A stretch of 41,217 bases of DNA, taken from positions 1-41,217 of the forward strand of contig OMZM01000015.1 of the NCBI GenBank assembly GCA_900315545.1. The letters run 5' to 3'. Position numbers and translations under genes: made by a program. The notes beneath the pieces are model-generated. The model worked only from the letters and a program-made list of their open reading frames with translations, was not told the origin of the DNA and made no database searches. Origin of the DNA: an uncultured Prevotella sp. (GTDB lineage Bacteria; Bacteroidota; Bacteroidia; Bacteroidales; Bacteroidaceae). Below, one piece after another: positions 16,952 to 25,798 of this stretch. Position 1 is the stretch's first letter. Each line of letters starts with the position of its first letter.

Positions 16952-17012
16952 CAGCCGCTATTACGAGTTAATGGCATTAAAATTCAAACCAAATTAAAAC
17001 AAACAATTACAA

Positions 17013-17591
17013 ATGGCAACAAAAATCAGATTGCAGCGCGGTGGACGCAAAGGATATGCTGTTTATCGCATAGTAGCTGCAGACGTAAGAGCTCCACGAG
17101 ATGGTAAGTTTATCGAAAAACTTGGTACTTATAACCCTAATACCAATCCTGCCACTGTGGATTTGAATTTTGAACGTGCACTCTACTGGGTAGGCGTTGG
17201 CGCACAGCCAACCGACACAGCGCGCAACATTCTGAAGAGTGAAGGCGTTTACATGATGAAGCATCTCATGACTGGTGTCAAGAAGGGTGCTTTTGACGAA
17301 GCAACAGCTCAGAAGAAGTTTGACGAATGGAAATCTGAAAAAGATAAGAAGTTCGACAATGTTCGCAACGCAGAAGAGAAAGCAAAGAAAGATGCTTATG
17401 CTAAGAACCTTGAGGCAGAAAAGAAAATAAACGAGGCACTTGCCAAGAAAGTTGCTGACAAGAAAGCTGCCCTCGCAGCAGAGGCTGCAGAAGCAGAAGC
17501 AGCAGAGGCTGCTGAGGCAGAAGCAACAGAAGCAGTTGCTGAGGAAGCTCCTGCAGAAAATGCAGCAGAAGAGGCTCCTGCAGAAGCATAA
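17013..17591 (+). CDS. rpsP: 30S ribosomal protein S16 with long Ala/Glu-rich tail
   Basis: A 192-residue protein. Residues 1-80 are canonical S16 ([50 protein letters not shown]), a primary binder in 30S assembly. The E. coli protein has only 82 residues; here about 110 extra residues follow: a Lys-rich helical part (residues 90-150) and a low-complexity Ala/Glu tail ending in [14 protein letters not shown]. Long S16 tails are common in Bacteroidetes. The tail should be a disordered or helical acidic extension on the ribosome surface; its role is unknown. Confidence 0.96.
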   Translation: MATKIRLQRGGRKGYAVYRIVAADVRAPRDGKFIEKLGTYNPNTNPATVDLNFERALYWVGVGAQPTDTARNILKSEGVYMMKHLMTGVKKGAFDEATAQKKFDEWKSEKDKKFDNVRNAEEKAKKDAYAKNLEAEKKINEALAKKVADKKAALAAEAAEAEAAEAAEAEATEAVAEEAPAENAAEEAPAEA

Positions 17592-17612
17592 ACTTCAGGA
17601 AAGAAAAACTTT

Positions 17613-17650
17613 AAAGTGGGAAATACAAAATTGGTATTTCTCACTTTTTT
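17613..17650 (+). terminator. Terminator of rpsP
   Basis: Arms AAAGTGGGAAATAC (17613-17626) and GTATTTCTCACTTT (17634-17647), one G-U type mismatch, 7-nt loop, then a run of T. Separates rpsP from the ileS operon. Confidence 0.85.
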
Positions 17651-17680
17651 AGTTAATAACTATTTAAGTAGATAATATTA

Positions 17681-17712
17681 TTTGCTTAATTAAAGTATTT
17701 TATTTATTTTTG
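17681..17712 (+). promoter_or_regulatory. Promoter of the ileS operon
   Basis: TTTG (17681-17684), 20 nt, TATTTTTG (17705-17712), followed by a short AT-rich leader to the ATG at 17747. No T-box or other structured leader is evident. Confidence 0.75.
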
Positions 17713-17746
17713 CACGATAATATAAAACTAAATAAAAATAAGACGT

Positions 17747-20700
17747 ATGGCTGAGAAATTTAGCGAGCATAAAATGCTAAATCTTACTGAGACAAATAAC
17801 AAAATACTTAGTAAATGGAACGCACTTGACGTGTTCCACCGTTCGATAGAAGAAAGAGAAGGATGTCCTGAATTTGTATTCTACGAGGGACCTCCATCTG
17901 CCAACGGGCATCCAGGTATACACCATGTTCTTGCGAGAACAATCAAGGATACGTTTAACAGATATAAGACAATGAAGGGGTATCAGGTACACCGTAAGGC
18001 TGGATGGGATACTCACGGATTGCCAGTTGAACTGAGCGTGGAAAATGACCTTGGTATAACAAAGACAGATATCGGTACGAAAATAACGATAGAGGAATAC
18101 AACCAGAAATGTCGTGAGAATGTGATGAAATACACGGCAGAATGGCGCGACCTGACAGAACGTATGGGATATTGGGTTGACATGGACAATCCATATATCA
18201 CTTATGACAATAAATATATTGAAACACTTTGGTGGTTGCTGAAACAATTCTACTCAAAGGGATTGCTGTATAAAGGATATACAATACAGCCTTATTCTCC
18301 TGCTGCAGGTACGGGACTGTCTTCTCACGAGCTGAACCAGCCTGGATGCTACCGCGATGTAAAGGACACGACGTGCACAGCACAGTTTGCCATCAAGACT
18401 CCGAAGAAGGAAATGACGGAGTGGGGTAAACCATACTTTATAGCATGGACGACAACGCCATGGACTCTTGCTGCAAACTCGGCTCTCTGTGTCGGACCAA
18501 AAATAGACTACGTGGCAGTGCAAACGTTTAATCCTTATACAGGCGAACCAATAACCGTCGTACTTGCAGAGGCACGCGTGTCAGCATACTTCAACGAAGA
18601 AGGTAAGGATGCCGACTTCAATGAATATAAGAAGGGGGACAAGATAATACCTTACCGTATTGTTGCACACTATAAGGGTACAGACCTTGTGGAGATGGAG
18701 TATGAACAACTTTTGCCATGCATCAAGCCACTTACAGATGGAGCGTTCCGTGTTATTCCAGGCGACTACGTTACGACGGAAGACGGTACGGGTATTGTTC
18801 ATATTGCTCCCAACTTTGGTGCAGACGATGCTATCGTAGCTCGAAATGCAGGCGTTCCTCCTATTGTTCTTATTAATAAGAAAGGTGAACACAGACCTGT
18901 TGTTGACTTGCAGGGAAAATACTATGTAGTGGAAGACCTTGACGAGCAGTTTGTGAAAGACTATGTCAATGTAGAGGAGTGGAACAAATATGCAGGACGA
19001 TATGTAAAGAATGCCTATGACGAGACTCTTACAGATAAAGACGAAACACTCGACATAACAATTTGTATGGATTTGAAAGCACAGAACAAGGCTTTCAGAA
19101 TCGAAAAGCATGTGCATAACTATCCGCATTGTTGGAGAACAGACAAACCTATATTATATTACCCACTTGACAGTTGGTTCATTCGTTCTACTGCATGCAA
19201 GAGCAGAATGGTAGAACTTAACAAGACAATCAACTGGAAACCGGAATCTACAGGTACAGGACGCTTTGGCAACTGGCTTGAGAATCTTAACGACTGGAAT
19301 CTATCGCGCTCACGCTTCTGGGGGACACCTCTGCCAATTTGGAGAGATGAAGCCGGTGAGGAACTGTGTATAGGCTCGCTGGAAGAACTCTATAACGAAA
19401 TAGAGAAGTCTGTTGCCGCAGGTATAATGAAGACAAACCCAATGAAGGAAAAAGGATTTGTCGCAGGCGACTATTCAAAGGAAAACTATGACAAGATAGA
19501 CATGCACCGTCCGTATGTTGATAATATTGTTCTTGTAAGCAAGAATGGCAAGCCGATGAAACGCGAACTCGACCTTATAGATGTGTGGTTCGATTCTGGT
19601 GCAATGCCTTATGCGCAGATACATTATCCTTTTGAGAACAAAGATGCAATAGATAAGAACAAGGCATTCCCTTGCGATTTCATCAATGAGGGAGTAGACC
19701 AGACACGCGGATGGTTCTTTACCCTGCATGCTATTTCAACAATGATATTTGACAATGTTGCATTCAAGAATGTCATCTCATCAGGACTTGTACTCGATGC
19801 ACACGGAAATAAGATGAGCAAGCGTCTTGGTAATGCTGTAAATCCGTTTGAGGCAATAGAGAAATATGGTACAGATGCAGTCCGTTTCTATATGTTGACA
19901 AATTCACAACCATGGGATAACCTCAAGTTTGACACAAATGGAGTTGAGGAAATTAAGAGAAAGTTCTTTGGAACATTATTTAATACGTATTCTTTCTTCA
20001 GTCTATATGCAAACGTAGACAACTTTGACTATTCTCAGCCGGATATACCTATAGCAGACAGACCGGAGATAGACCGGTGGATACTCTCGGAATTGCACTC
20101 TTTGATAAAGAAAGTTGACGAGAGCCTTGACAGTTATGAGCCTACACGTGCAGGAAGACTGATAGAAAAATTCGTAAATGATGATTTGTCTAACTGGTAT
20201 GTTCGTCTCAACCGCAAACGTTTCTGGGGTAAGGAGATGAGCAATGATAAATTGTCTGCATACCAGACATTGTACACATGCTTGGAAACAGTGGCTAAAT
20301 TGCTTGCCCCATTCTCGCCATTCTATTCTGACCAGTTGTACTGCGACTTAACGGCAGCTGTTGTTTCGCATGAAAAATGTGATAGCGTTCACTTGGCAAA
20401 ATATCCTGTAGCAGACGAAAGATATATAGACAAGGAACTTGAAATACGAATGCAGATGGCGCAGAAAGTAACATCTATGGTGTTGGCTCTTCGCAGAAAA
20501 GTTAACATAAAGGTGCGCCAGCCGTTACATAGTATAATGGTACCTGCAACAGATGAAGCCCAAAAGAAACATATAGAAGCTGTTAAAGACCTGATCCTCA
20601 GCGAAGTTAATGTAAAGGAACTGAACTTCGTAGAAGGAATGGGCATATTGGTAAAGAAAGTGAAGTGTAATTTCCGTACTATGGGTAAAAAGTATGGAAA

Positions 20701-21166
20701 GCTGATGAAAGGTGTTGCAACATATATGAATGGACTGACACAGGAGCAGATAGCAGAACTGGAAGCCAGCGGAAAACTTGATATAAATGTTGACGGTGAA
20801 ACACTTGTCGTTGATGCTGCGGATGTTGAAATCATCAGCGAGGATATTCCGGGATGGCTTGTTGCCAACGAAGGAAACCTTACTGTAGCACTTGAAGTAG
20901 AACTCACAGACGATTTGCGTAATGAAGGTTTAGCGCGCGAATTGATAAACAGAGTACAAAATCTGCGTAAAGACGGAGGATTGGAGATTACGGATAGAAT
21001 AAACGTTGTTATTACTCCAAATGAGCAGATGAAAAATGCGTTACAGTCGTTCAACGAATATGTCAAGTCGCAGGTTCTTGCTGATGAGATAATAATGTCA
21101 GAGAATGACGGACAGGACGTGGAGTTCGATGATTTTACACTAAGAATAACAATAAACAAAAGATAA
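17747..21166 (+). CDS. ileS: Isoleucyl-tRNA synthetase
   Basis: A 1139-residue class I synthetase that charges tRNA-Ile. The HIGH-type motif is in PSANGHPGIHHVLART (residues 52-67) and the KMSKR loop in GNKMSKRLGNA (689-693). The inserted editing domain lies between, with TTPWTLAANSALC and the conserved GTGIVHIAPNFGADD. The long C-terminal domain lacks the four-cysteine zinc site of the E. coli enzyme. The KMSKR form and length resemble the eukaryote-like (type 2) IleRS, a group that includes enzymes naturally insensitive to mupirocin; whether this one is insensitive is inference only. It opens an operon running at least to the M23 peptidase gene. Confidence 0.97.
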   Translation: MAEKFSEHKMLNLTETNNKILSKWNALDVFHRSIEEREGCPEFVFYEGPPSANGHPGIHHVLARTIKDTFNRYKTMKGYQVHRKAGWDTHGLPVELSVENDLGITKTDIGTKITIEEYNQKCRENVMKYTAEWRDLTERMGYWVDMDNPYITYDNKYIETLWWLLKQFYSKGLLYKGYTIQPYSPAAGTGLSSHELNQPGCYRDVKDTTCTAQFAIKTPKKEMTEWGKPYFIAWTTTPWTLAANSALCVGPKIDYVAVQTFNPYTGEPITVVLAEARVSAYFNEEGKDADFNEYKKGDKIIPYRIVAHYKGTDLVEMEYEQLLPCIKPLTDGAFRVIPGDYVTTEDGTGIVHIAPNFGADDAIVARNAGVPPIVLINKKGEHRPVVDLQGKYYVVEDLDEQFVKDYVNVEEWNKYAGRYVKNAYDETLTDKDETLDITICMDLKAQNKAFRIEKHVHNYPHCWRTDKPILYYPLDSWFIRSTACKSRMVELNKTINWKPESTGTGRFGNWLENLNDWNLSRSRFWGTPLPIWRDEAGEELCIGSLEELYNEIEKSVAAGIMKTNPMKEKGFVAGDYSKENYDKIDMHRPYVDNIVLVSKNGKPMKRELDLIDVWFDSGAMPYAQIHYPFENKDAIDKNKAFPCDFINEGVDQTRGWFFTLHAISTMIFDNVAFKNVISSGLVLDAHGNKMSKRLGNAVNPFEAIEKYGTDAVRFYMLTNSQPWDNLKFDTNGVEEIKRKFFGTLFNTYSFFSLYANVDNFDYSQPDIPIADRPEIDRWILSELHSLIKKVDESLDSYEPTRAGRLIEKFVNDDLSNWYVRLNRKRFWGKEMSNDKLSAYQTLYTCLETVAKLLAPFSPFYSDQLYCDLTAAVVSHEKCDSVHLAKYPVADERYIDKELEIRMQMAQKVTSMVLALRRKVNIKVRQPLHSIMVPATDEAQKKHIEAVKDLILSEVNVKELNFVEGMGILVKKVKCNFRTMGKKYGKLMKGVATYMNGLTQEQIAELEASGKLDINVDGETLVVDAADVEIISEDIPGWLVANEGNLTVALEVELTDDLRNEGLARELINRVQNLRKDGGLEITDRINVVITPNEQMKNALQSFNEYVKSQVLADEIIMSENDGQDVEFDDFTLRITINKR

Positions 21167-21174
21167 ATATAATC

Positions 21175-21555
21175 ATGTCAGAAAAGAAACGTTACAGCGA
21201 TGCAGAGTTAGAAGAATTCCGCGAGATTATCAATAGTAAACTCGCTCTGGCTCGTCGCGACTATACATCGATGATGAAGCAACTTCGCAATGCAGAAGGG
21301 AATGATGTTGATGACACATCGCCATCGCTGAAATTATTGGAGGAAGGCTCTGCTATTCAGAGTAAGGAAGAACTTATCCAGCTTGCGTCGCGCCAGCAGA
21401 AATTCATTCAGGGGCTTGAGGCTGCTTTGGTAAGAATAGAGAACAAGACATATGGTATAGATAGAATAACAGGAGAGTTGATACCCAAAGAACGTCTTCG
21501 TGTCGTTCCTCATGCAACGTTAAGCGTTGAGTCGAAGAATGCACGTAAACATTAG
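21175..21555 (+). CDS. DksA/TraR family protein without zinc-finger cysteines
   Basis: A 126-residue protein with the DksA/TraR layout: N-terminal helices forming a coiled coil with an acidic tip (NDVDDTSPS near 49-57) and a C-terminal segment TYGIDRITGELIPKERLRVVPHATLS that aligns with the DksA zinc-finger region. DksA proteins reach into the RNA polymerase secondary channel and modulate initiation with ppGpp. This copy contains no cysteine at all, so it cannot bind zinc in the classical way. The Bacteroidetes relatives I know usually keep a YGICRVTG; here it is YGIDRITG. It starts 8 bases after ileS and ends 5 bases before lspA. Confidence 0.9.
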   Translation: MSEKKRYSDAELEEFREIINSKLALARRDYTSMMKQLRNAEGNDVDDTSPSLKLLEEGSAIQSKEELIQLASRQQKFIQGLEAALVRIENKTYGIDRITGELIPKERLRVVPHATLSVESKNARKH

Positions 21556-21560
21556 AAATA

Positions 21561-22232
21561 ATGAATCTTAAGAATGTAGACAGAAGACATCTTCTGTGGG
21601 TGGCAATACTGCTGTTGCTTATAATAGACCAGACGATAAAGATAGAGGTAAAGACTAATATGTGTCTTTATGAACATATATCTGTTACGGATTGGTTTTA
21701 TATAAGTTTTGTAGAAAACAATGGAATGGCTTTTGGCATGGCTTTTTTGAACAAGGTCGTGCTAAGCCTTTTTCGTATTGTTGCAAGTAGTATTATTGGT
21801 TATTATTTGTATAGGCAAATAAAGAACAAGGAGACCCGTCTTGGATATTTGATATGCATATCGTTGATACTGGCAGGTGCTATAGGAAACATAATAGACT
21901 GCATGTTCTATGGGCTTTGCTTTACTGAGTCTACTCCCTATACTGTTTCAACCTCAGTGCCGTTGGGAGATGGATATGCACCTTTCCTGATGGGCAGGGT
22001 TGTCGATATGTTCTATTTTCCTATTATAGAAACATATCTTCCAGAATGGATGCCTTTTGTTGGTGGCAATCATTTTGTATTCTTTAGTCCGGTTTTCAAT
22101 TTTGCAGATGCCTGCGTAAGTGTAGGTTTCATTTTGCTTTTGCTGTTCTATCGAAAGGAGTTGTCAACTTTGTCTTTTTCTTTAAAACACAATGATACAG
22201 AGGTAAAAGAAAAGTATGATAAGAAAGTTTAA
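21561..22232 (+). CDS. lspA: Lipoprotein signal peptidase (signal peptidase II)
   Basis: A 223-residue inner-membrane aspartyl protease that removes signal peptides from diacylated prolipoproteins. Four hydrophobic segments are present. The catalytic aspartates lie in GAIGNIIDCMFYG (D113) and FNFADACVSVG (D183), and the N-terminal VENNGMAFGM matches the conserved substrate-groove segment. It is longer than the E. coli enzyme (164), mainly due to an insert between the two aspartates, common in Bacteroidetes. The DUF4296 gene downstream overlaps it by 17 bases and encodes a lipoprotein, a likely substrate. Confidence 0.95.
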   Translation: MNLKNVDRRHLLWVAILLLLIIDQTIKIEVKTNMCLYEHISVTDWFYISFVENNGMAFGMAFLNKVVLSLFRIVASSIIGYYLYRQIKNKETRLGYLICISLILAGAIGNIIDCMFYGLCFTESTPYTVSTSVPLGDGYAPFLMGRVVDMFYFPIIETYLPEWMPFVGGNHFVFFSPVFNFADACVSVGFILLLLFYRKELSTLSFSLKHNDTEVKEKYDKKV

Positions 22233-23067
22233 GAAGTTTCTTTGTGCATGTACGGTGGGAATGCTTTTACTTTTTATGGTGTCTTGCCGACCGTCTGTTC
22301 CAAGCGAATACATACAACCGTCTCGCTTGGAGAATATACTATACGATCTGCATATAGCTGACGGATATGCTATTAACGAAGGAGGCAACTTCGATGACTT
22401 GGCTTCGAAAAGGCAGAAATACAGAGAGGCTGTTCTTCGTAAATATAACCTTACGCAAGAGAGTTTTGACCATTCTATGGAGTATTATTATCGACATTCT
22501 GACCGTTTGCAGAAAATTTATGAAAATATAGCGCAACGTCTTACAGATGATATTAAGTCTCTTGGTGGTGAGGAATATAATCTCAGCAGGCAGTATACTG
22601 CAGACGGAGACACTGCGAATATATGGCAAATGGCAGACAGTAAGCTGCTTACGCCTATCGCCTCTAACAATAGATACGAATTTGATATTGCTGCTGACAC
22701 AACTTTCCATGCAGGCGACAGTTTCATATTGACATTCAGGTCGCAGTATATATTGCAGGATGGAATACGTAATGCTGTAGCACTGATAGCAGTAAGGTTG
22801 GATAATGACAGCATAATGTCTCAAACTCAAAGAATAAACTCTGATGCAGACTATCGGCTTATCATAAATCTGCCGAAAGACAGATCTGCGAAGTCAGTGC
22901 GTGGATTTATCTTCATGGGAAATGGTGGCATGAACTATGGACAGACAACATTAAAGTTGCTTAATGTTTATCAGATTGCTCTGCTGAAGATACACAATAA
23001 ATTAATTATACAAGCGCCAGATATGCAAGGCGACAGTATAGCCAATGATTCTGCCGGAACAAGATAA
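22216..23067 (+). CDS. DUF4296 domain lipoprotein
   Basis: A 283-residue protein with a lipoprotein signal (LLLFMVSC, lipidated cysteine 24). Residues 30-120 carry the DUF4296 pattern: PSEYIQPSRLENILYDLHIADG, then YREAVLRKYNLTQESFDHSM and YYYRHSDRLQKIYENI. The rest is probably beta-rich and unannotated. No enzyme motif is seen; it should be anchored to a membrane facing the periplasm. The start overlaps the 3' end of lspA by 17 bases and its end overlaps the next small gene by 23 bases, a tightly packed operon. Function unknown. Confidence 0.9.
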   Translation: MIRKFKKFLCACTVGMLLLFMVSCRPSVPSEYIQPSRLENILYDLHIADGYAINEGGNFDDLASKRQKYREAVLRKYNLTQESFDHSMEYYYRHSDRLQKIYENIAQRLTDDIKSLGGEEYNLSRQYTADGDTANIWQMADSKLLTPIASNNRYEFDIAADTTFHAGDSFILTFRSQYILQDGIRNAVALIAVRLDNDSIMSQTQRINSDADYRLIINLPKDRSAKSVRGFIFMGNGGMNYGQTTLKLLNVYQIALLKIHNKLIIQAPDMQGDSIANDSAGTR

Positions 23068-23254
23068 GATAAGGAGAATAGCCTCAAATAAAGTTTTCCT
23101 CAACAACGAGTTTATAGGCAGAAACGTTGTAGAGATGCGGGGGAAGGAAGTACTCAGATATTTCCCTTTGAATGAAGAACTGGCTTCAACTGAATGGACT
23201 GTAGATGAGATACACATTATTAATATAGGAGGTTGTCTTACGATAGAATTATAA
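23045..23254 (+). CDS. Small conserved-looking protein of unknown function
   Basis: A 69-residue frame (MILPEQDKIRRIASNKVFLN...) that overlaps the DUF4296 gene by 23 bases and ends 19 bases before nadC. Composition is that of a normal soluble protein, with FIGRNVVEMRGKEVLRYFPL and TEWTVDEIHIINI; no cysteine motif, signal or membrane segment. Position in a dense operon, codon use like the neighbours and lack of a competing frame support it as real. I recognise no domain. Confidence 0.7.
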   Translation: MILPEQDKIRRIASNKVFLNNEFIGRNVVEMRGKEVLRYFPLNEELASTEWTVDEIHIINIGGCLTIEL

Positions 23255-23273
23255 CGATATAAACGAAATAGAT

Positions 23274-24122
23274 ATGTTAAGCGTAAATGAATTAGAGGAT
23301 AGACTCATAGATTTGGCTTTTGCCGAAGATATTGGAGATGGAGACCATACTACTTTGTGTTGTATTCCTGCTGATGCAATGGGCAAATCACGTTTGCTCA
23401 TAAAGGAAGATGGAATATTGGCAGGAATAGAGGTCGCAAAAAAAGTCTTTGCACGCTTTGACAAGGACTTGCAGGTGGAAGTTTATATAAATGACGGAGC
23501 ATTTGTTCACGCAGGCGATGTGGCTATGCTTGTGTCTGGACGCATACAGAGTCTGTTGCAGACAGAGCGCTTGATGCTTAACATCATGCAGCGAATGAGC
23601 GGAATAGCAACAATGACAAATAAATATGTCAAACTGTTGGAAGGAACAAATGCAAAGGTACTTGACACGCGCAAGACAACACCTGGCATGCGTATGCTCG
23701 AAAAACAAGCAGTCAAAATAGGTGGTGGAGTCAATCATAGAATAGGTTTATTTGACATGATTCTGCTCAAGGACAACCATGTAGACTTTGCTGGTGGTAT
23801 AGCCAATGCCATAGATCGTTGCCACAAGTACCAGAAAGAAAATAATCTCGATTTAAAAATCGAGATTGAGGTACGCAATTTCGACGAATTGCAGCAGGTA
23901 TTGGAGAAGGGTGGAGTAAACCGCATAATGCTTGATAACTTCTCTGTGGAAGACACGCGTAAGGCTGTAGAGATAATAAACCATCGTTTTGAAGTAGAGT
24001 CGAGTGGAGGCATAACCATTGATACAATAAGAAGCTATGCAGAATGTGGTGTAGATTTCATTTCAGTAGGTGCGCTGACACATTCCGTAAAATGTCTTGA
24101 CATGAGTTTTAAGGCTTGTTGA
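23274..24122 (+). CDS. nadC: Nicotinate-nucleotide pyrophosphorylase (carboxylating)
   Basis: A 282-residue quinolinate phosphoribosyltransferase: quinolinate plus PRPP gives nicotinate mononucleotide, carbon dioxide and pyrophosphate in de novo NAD synthesis. The family motifs are clear: FAEDIGDGDHTT at the start, TRKTTPGMRMLEKQAV (substrate-binding Arg/Lys cluster), GGGVNHRIGLFDMILLKDNH, IEIEVRNFDELQQVL, and GVNRIMLDNFS, ending in SSGGITIDTI and SVGALTHSV. Length is normal. nadA/nadB are not in the window. The M23 gene begins within its stop codon region. Confidence 0.97.
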   Translation: MLSVNELEDRLIDLAFAEDIGDGDHTTLCCIPADAMGKSRLLIKEDGILAGIEVAKKVFARFDKDLQVEVYINDGAFVHAGDVAMLVSGRIQSLLQTERLMLNIMQRMSGIATMTNKYVKLLEGTNAKVLDTRKTTPGMRMLEKQAVKIGGGVNHRIGLFDMILLKDNHVDFAGGIANAIDRCHKYQKENNLDLKIEIEVRNFDELQQVLEKGGVNRIMLDNFSVEDTRKAVEIINHRFEVESSGGITIDTIRSYAECGVDFISVGALTHSVKCLDMSFKAC

Positions 24123-25768
24123 TGCACATCCTTCTTAACATATTGCTGTCGCTGTTGTTTGTCTCGCCAGTGGATTATCCCATCACTCTGGCTGGAAACT
24201 TTGGCGAGCCACGTCCAAACCATTTTCATGCAGGTATTGACATAAAGACTGCGCAGGTGGAGGGGAAGGTTGTCCGTTCCATAGGAGATGGTTACGTCAG
24301 CAGAATTACAGTTGGATTATACGGCTATGGCAATGCTGTTTTCATTCAGCATCCTGAAGGCTATACCAGTGTATATTGCCATCTGAAATGTTTTGAGCCT
24401 TATCTTGAGGCATTGGTACGAAAATATCAGTACCAGCGCAGGCGTGCAGTAACAGACATACAGTTTCAACCGTCTGAATATCCAGTTGCAGAAGGACAAA
24501 TAATTGCCTTGAGCGGTAATACCGGCTCAAGCGTTGCGCCACATCTTCATCTTGAAATGATGCGTACATCTACAGGCGAGTTGGTAGATCCTCTTGACTT
24601 TATAGGTAAAGAAGTAGTTGATACTACACCTCCAATGGCTCATGGTTTCATGGCTACGCCAATGGAAGGCGAAGGTGTTTTCATGCAGCAGTCTGGGAAA
24701 CAGGTATTTCCTTTTACTTCACATCACTTGGACAGGAAGTTTTCTGCATGGGGAAAGGTAGGATTCGGAATATGGGCTAACGACTATATGGAGGGCTCGT
24801 TTGGCAATAAGTACGGAATAAGGAAGACGCAATTATTGGTAGATGACAAGGAGGTCTTTAGCAGTGATGTTTCAAACATTCCTTATTATTTTACGCGAAT
24901 GGTAAATTCATGGGGCGACTACAATCATTATCTGCGTTCAAACGTCTGGTACATGCGTTCCTATAAAGAGCCAGGCAATCGTTTATATATGCTTTCTGCA
25001 GGTGAAAATGATGGTATAGTCGAATTTAGCGAGGAGCGTGATTACCACTTGAAATATATCCTTACCGACGCATTTGGCAACAGTACGGAGTATTCGTTCA
25101 CGGTTTCTGCACGACGTTCTGCATTGCCATTACAGCGACGCAGGAATCATTTTACTACAATTTATCCTAACCGCCACACTGTCGTTGACTTGGGCTGTGC
25201 TTCGTTGACAGTCCGCGAAGGCATCGTGGCGAAGGAAGTAGAATTGTCGCCAGTAGTTTCCGCTGCTGCGGAAGGTTTGTCTTATGCCGTAACTTTCTCT
25301 CCCTTGTCGTTGCCGCTTTTTGATGATGCGCGACTCTCATTCAAGCTTCGCCGCAAGGTTGCAGATACATCAAAGTTGTATGTTGTAAATAATTGGGGCG
25401 GAAAACGTTACATCCCTGCATTTTATTCTGATGGCATGGTAAGCACATATATACGCGAGTTGGGTGCAACATACGAGGTTGGTTACGACGAACAGCCTCC
25501 TGTCCTTTCGCCTGTAGGCGAGAGCGGGTGGGGCAGTAGTGGTGTAATTACTGTAGGGATAACCGACAGTCAGACTGGTGTAGGTTCATATACGGCTACG
25601 GTCGACGGTCAGTTCATTCTTCTTGAGTCTGTTGCAAAAAGCGAATGGTTCAGGTGCAGGCTTCCGGATAGTCCTGTCAGGCGGAATGGGAAACGTCGCA
25701 ACATAATCATAACAGCCACTGACAGAGTAGGAAACAGCAGGAACTATAAGACACAAATAGTATATTAA
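24122..25768 (+). CDS. M23 family metallopeptidase (secreted)
   Basis: A 548-residue protein. I prefer the ATG at 24122, which overlaps the nadC stop as ATGA-like TGATG, over TTG at 24116. The first 18 residues (MHILLNILLSLLFVSPVDYP) form a signal peptide. The lysostaphin-type domain (25-170) has the zinc ligands HxxxD in NHFHAGIDIK (H36, D40), YCHLK (H87) and HLHLE (H141, H143), so it looks active against peptidoglycan cross-bridges or stem peptides, or as a divisome factor. About 380 further residues are beta-rich with no recognised fold. Its place after lspA and a lipoprotein suggests a periplasmic cell-wall role. Confidence 0.9.
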   Translation: MHILLNILLSLLFVSPVDYPITLAGNFGEPRPNHFHAGIDIKTAQVEGKVVRSIGDGYVSRITVGLYGYGNAVFIQHPEGYTSVYCHLKCFEPYLEALVRKYQYQRRRAVTDIQFQPSEYPVAEGQIIALSGNTGSSVAPHLHLEMMRTSTGELVDPLDFIGKEVVDTTPPMAHGFMATPMEGEGVFMQQSGKQVFPFTSHHLDRKFSAWGKVGFGIWANDYMEGSFGNKYGIRKTQLLVDDKEVFSSDVSNIPYYFTRMVNSWGDYNHYLRSNVWYMRSYKEPGNRLYMLSAGENDGIVEFSEERDYHLKYILTDAFGNSTEYSFTVSARRSALPLQRRRNHFTTIYPNRHTVVDLGCASLTVREGIVAKEVELSPVVSAAAEGLSYAVTFSPLSLPLFDDARLSFKLRRKVADTSKLYVVNNWGGKRYIPAFYSDGMVSTYIRELGATYEVGYDEQPPVLSPVGESGWGSSGVITVGITDSQTGVGSYTATVDGQFILLESVAKSEWFRCRLPDSPVRRNGKRRNIIITATDRVGNSRNYKTQIVY

Positions 25769-25798
25769 TTAAGTAAAACCAATAATAAACAAACAGTT

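Noticed and set aside
17396-17652. Leu/Gln-rich and Ala/Ser-rich frames over the rpsP tail
   Set aside because: They are the other frames of a simple Ala/Glu codon repeat.
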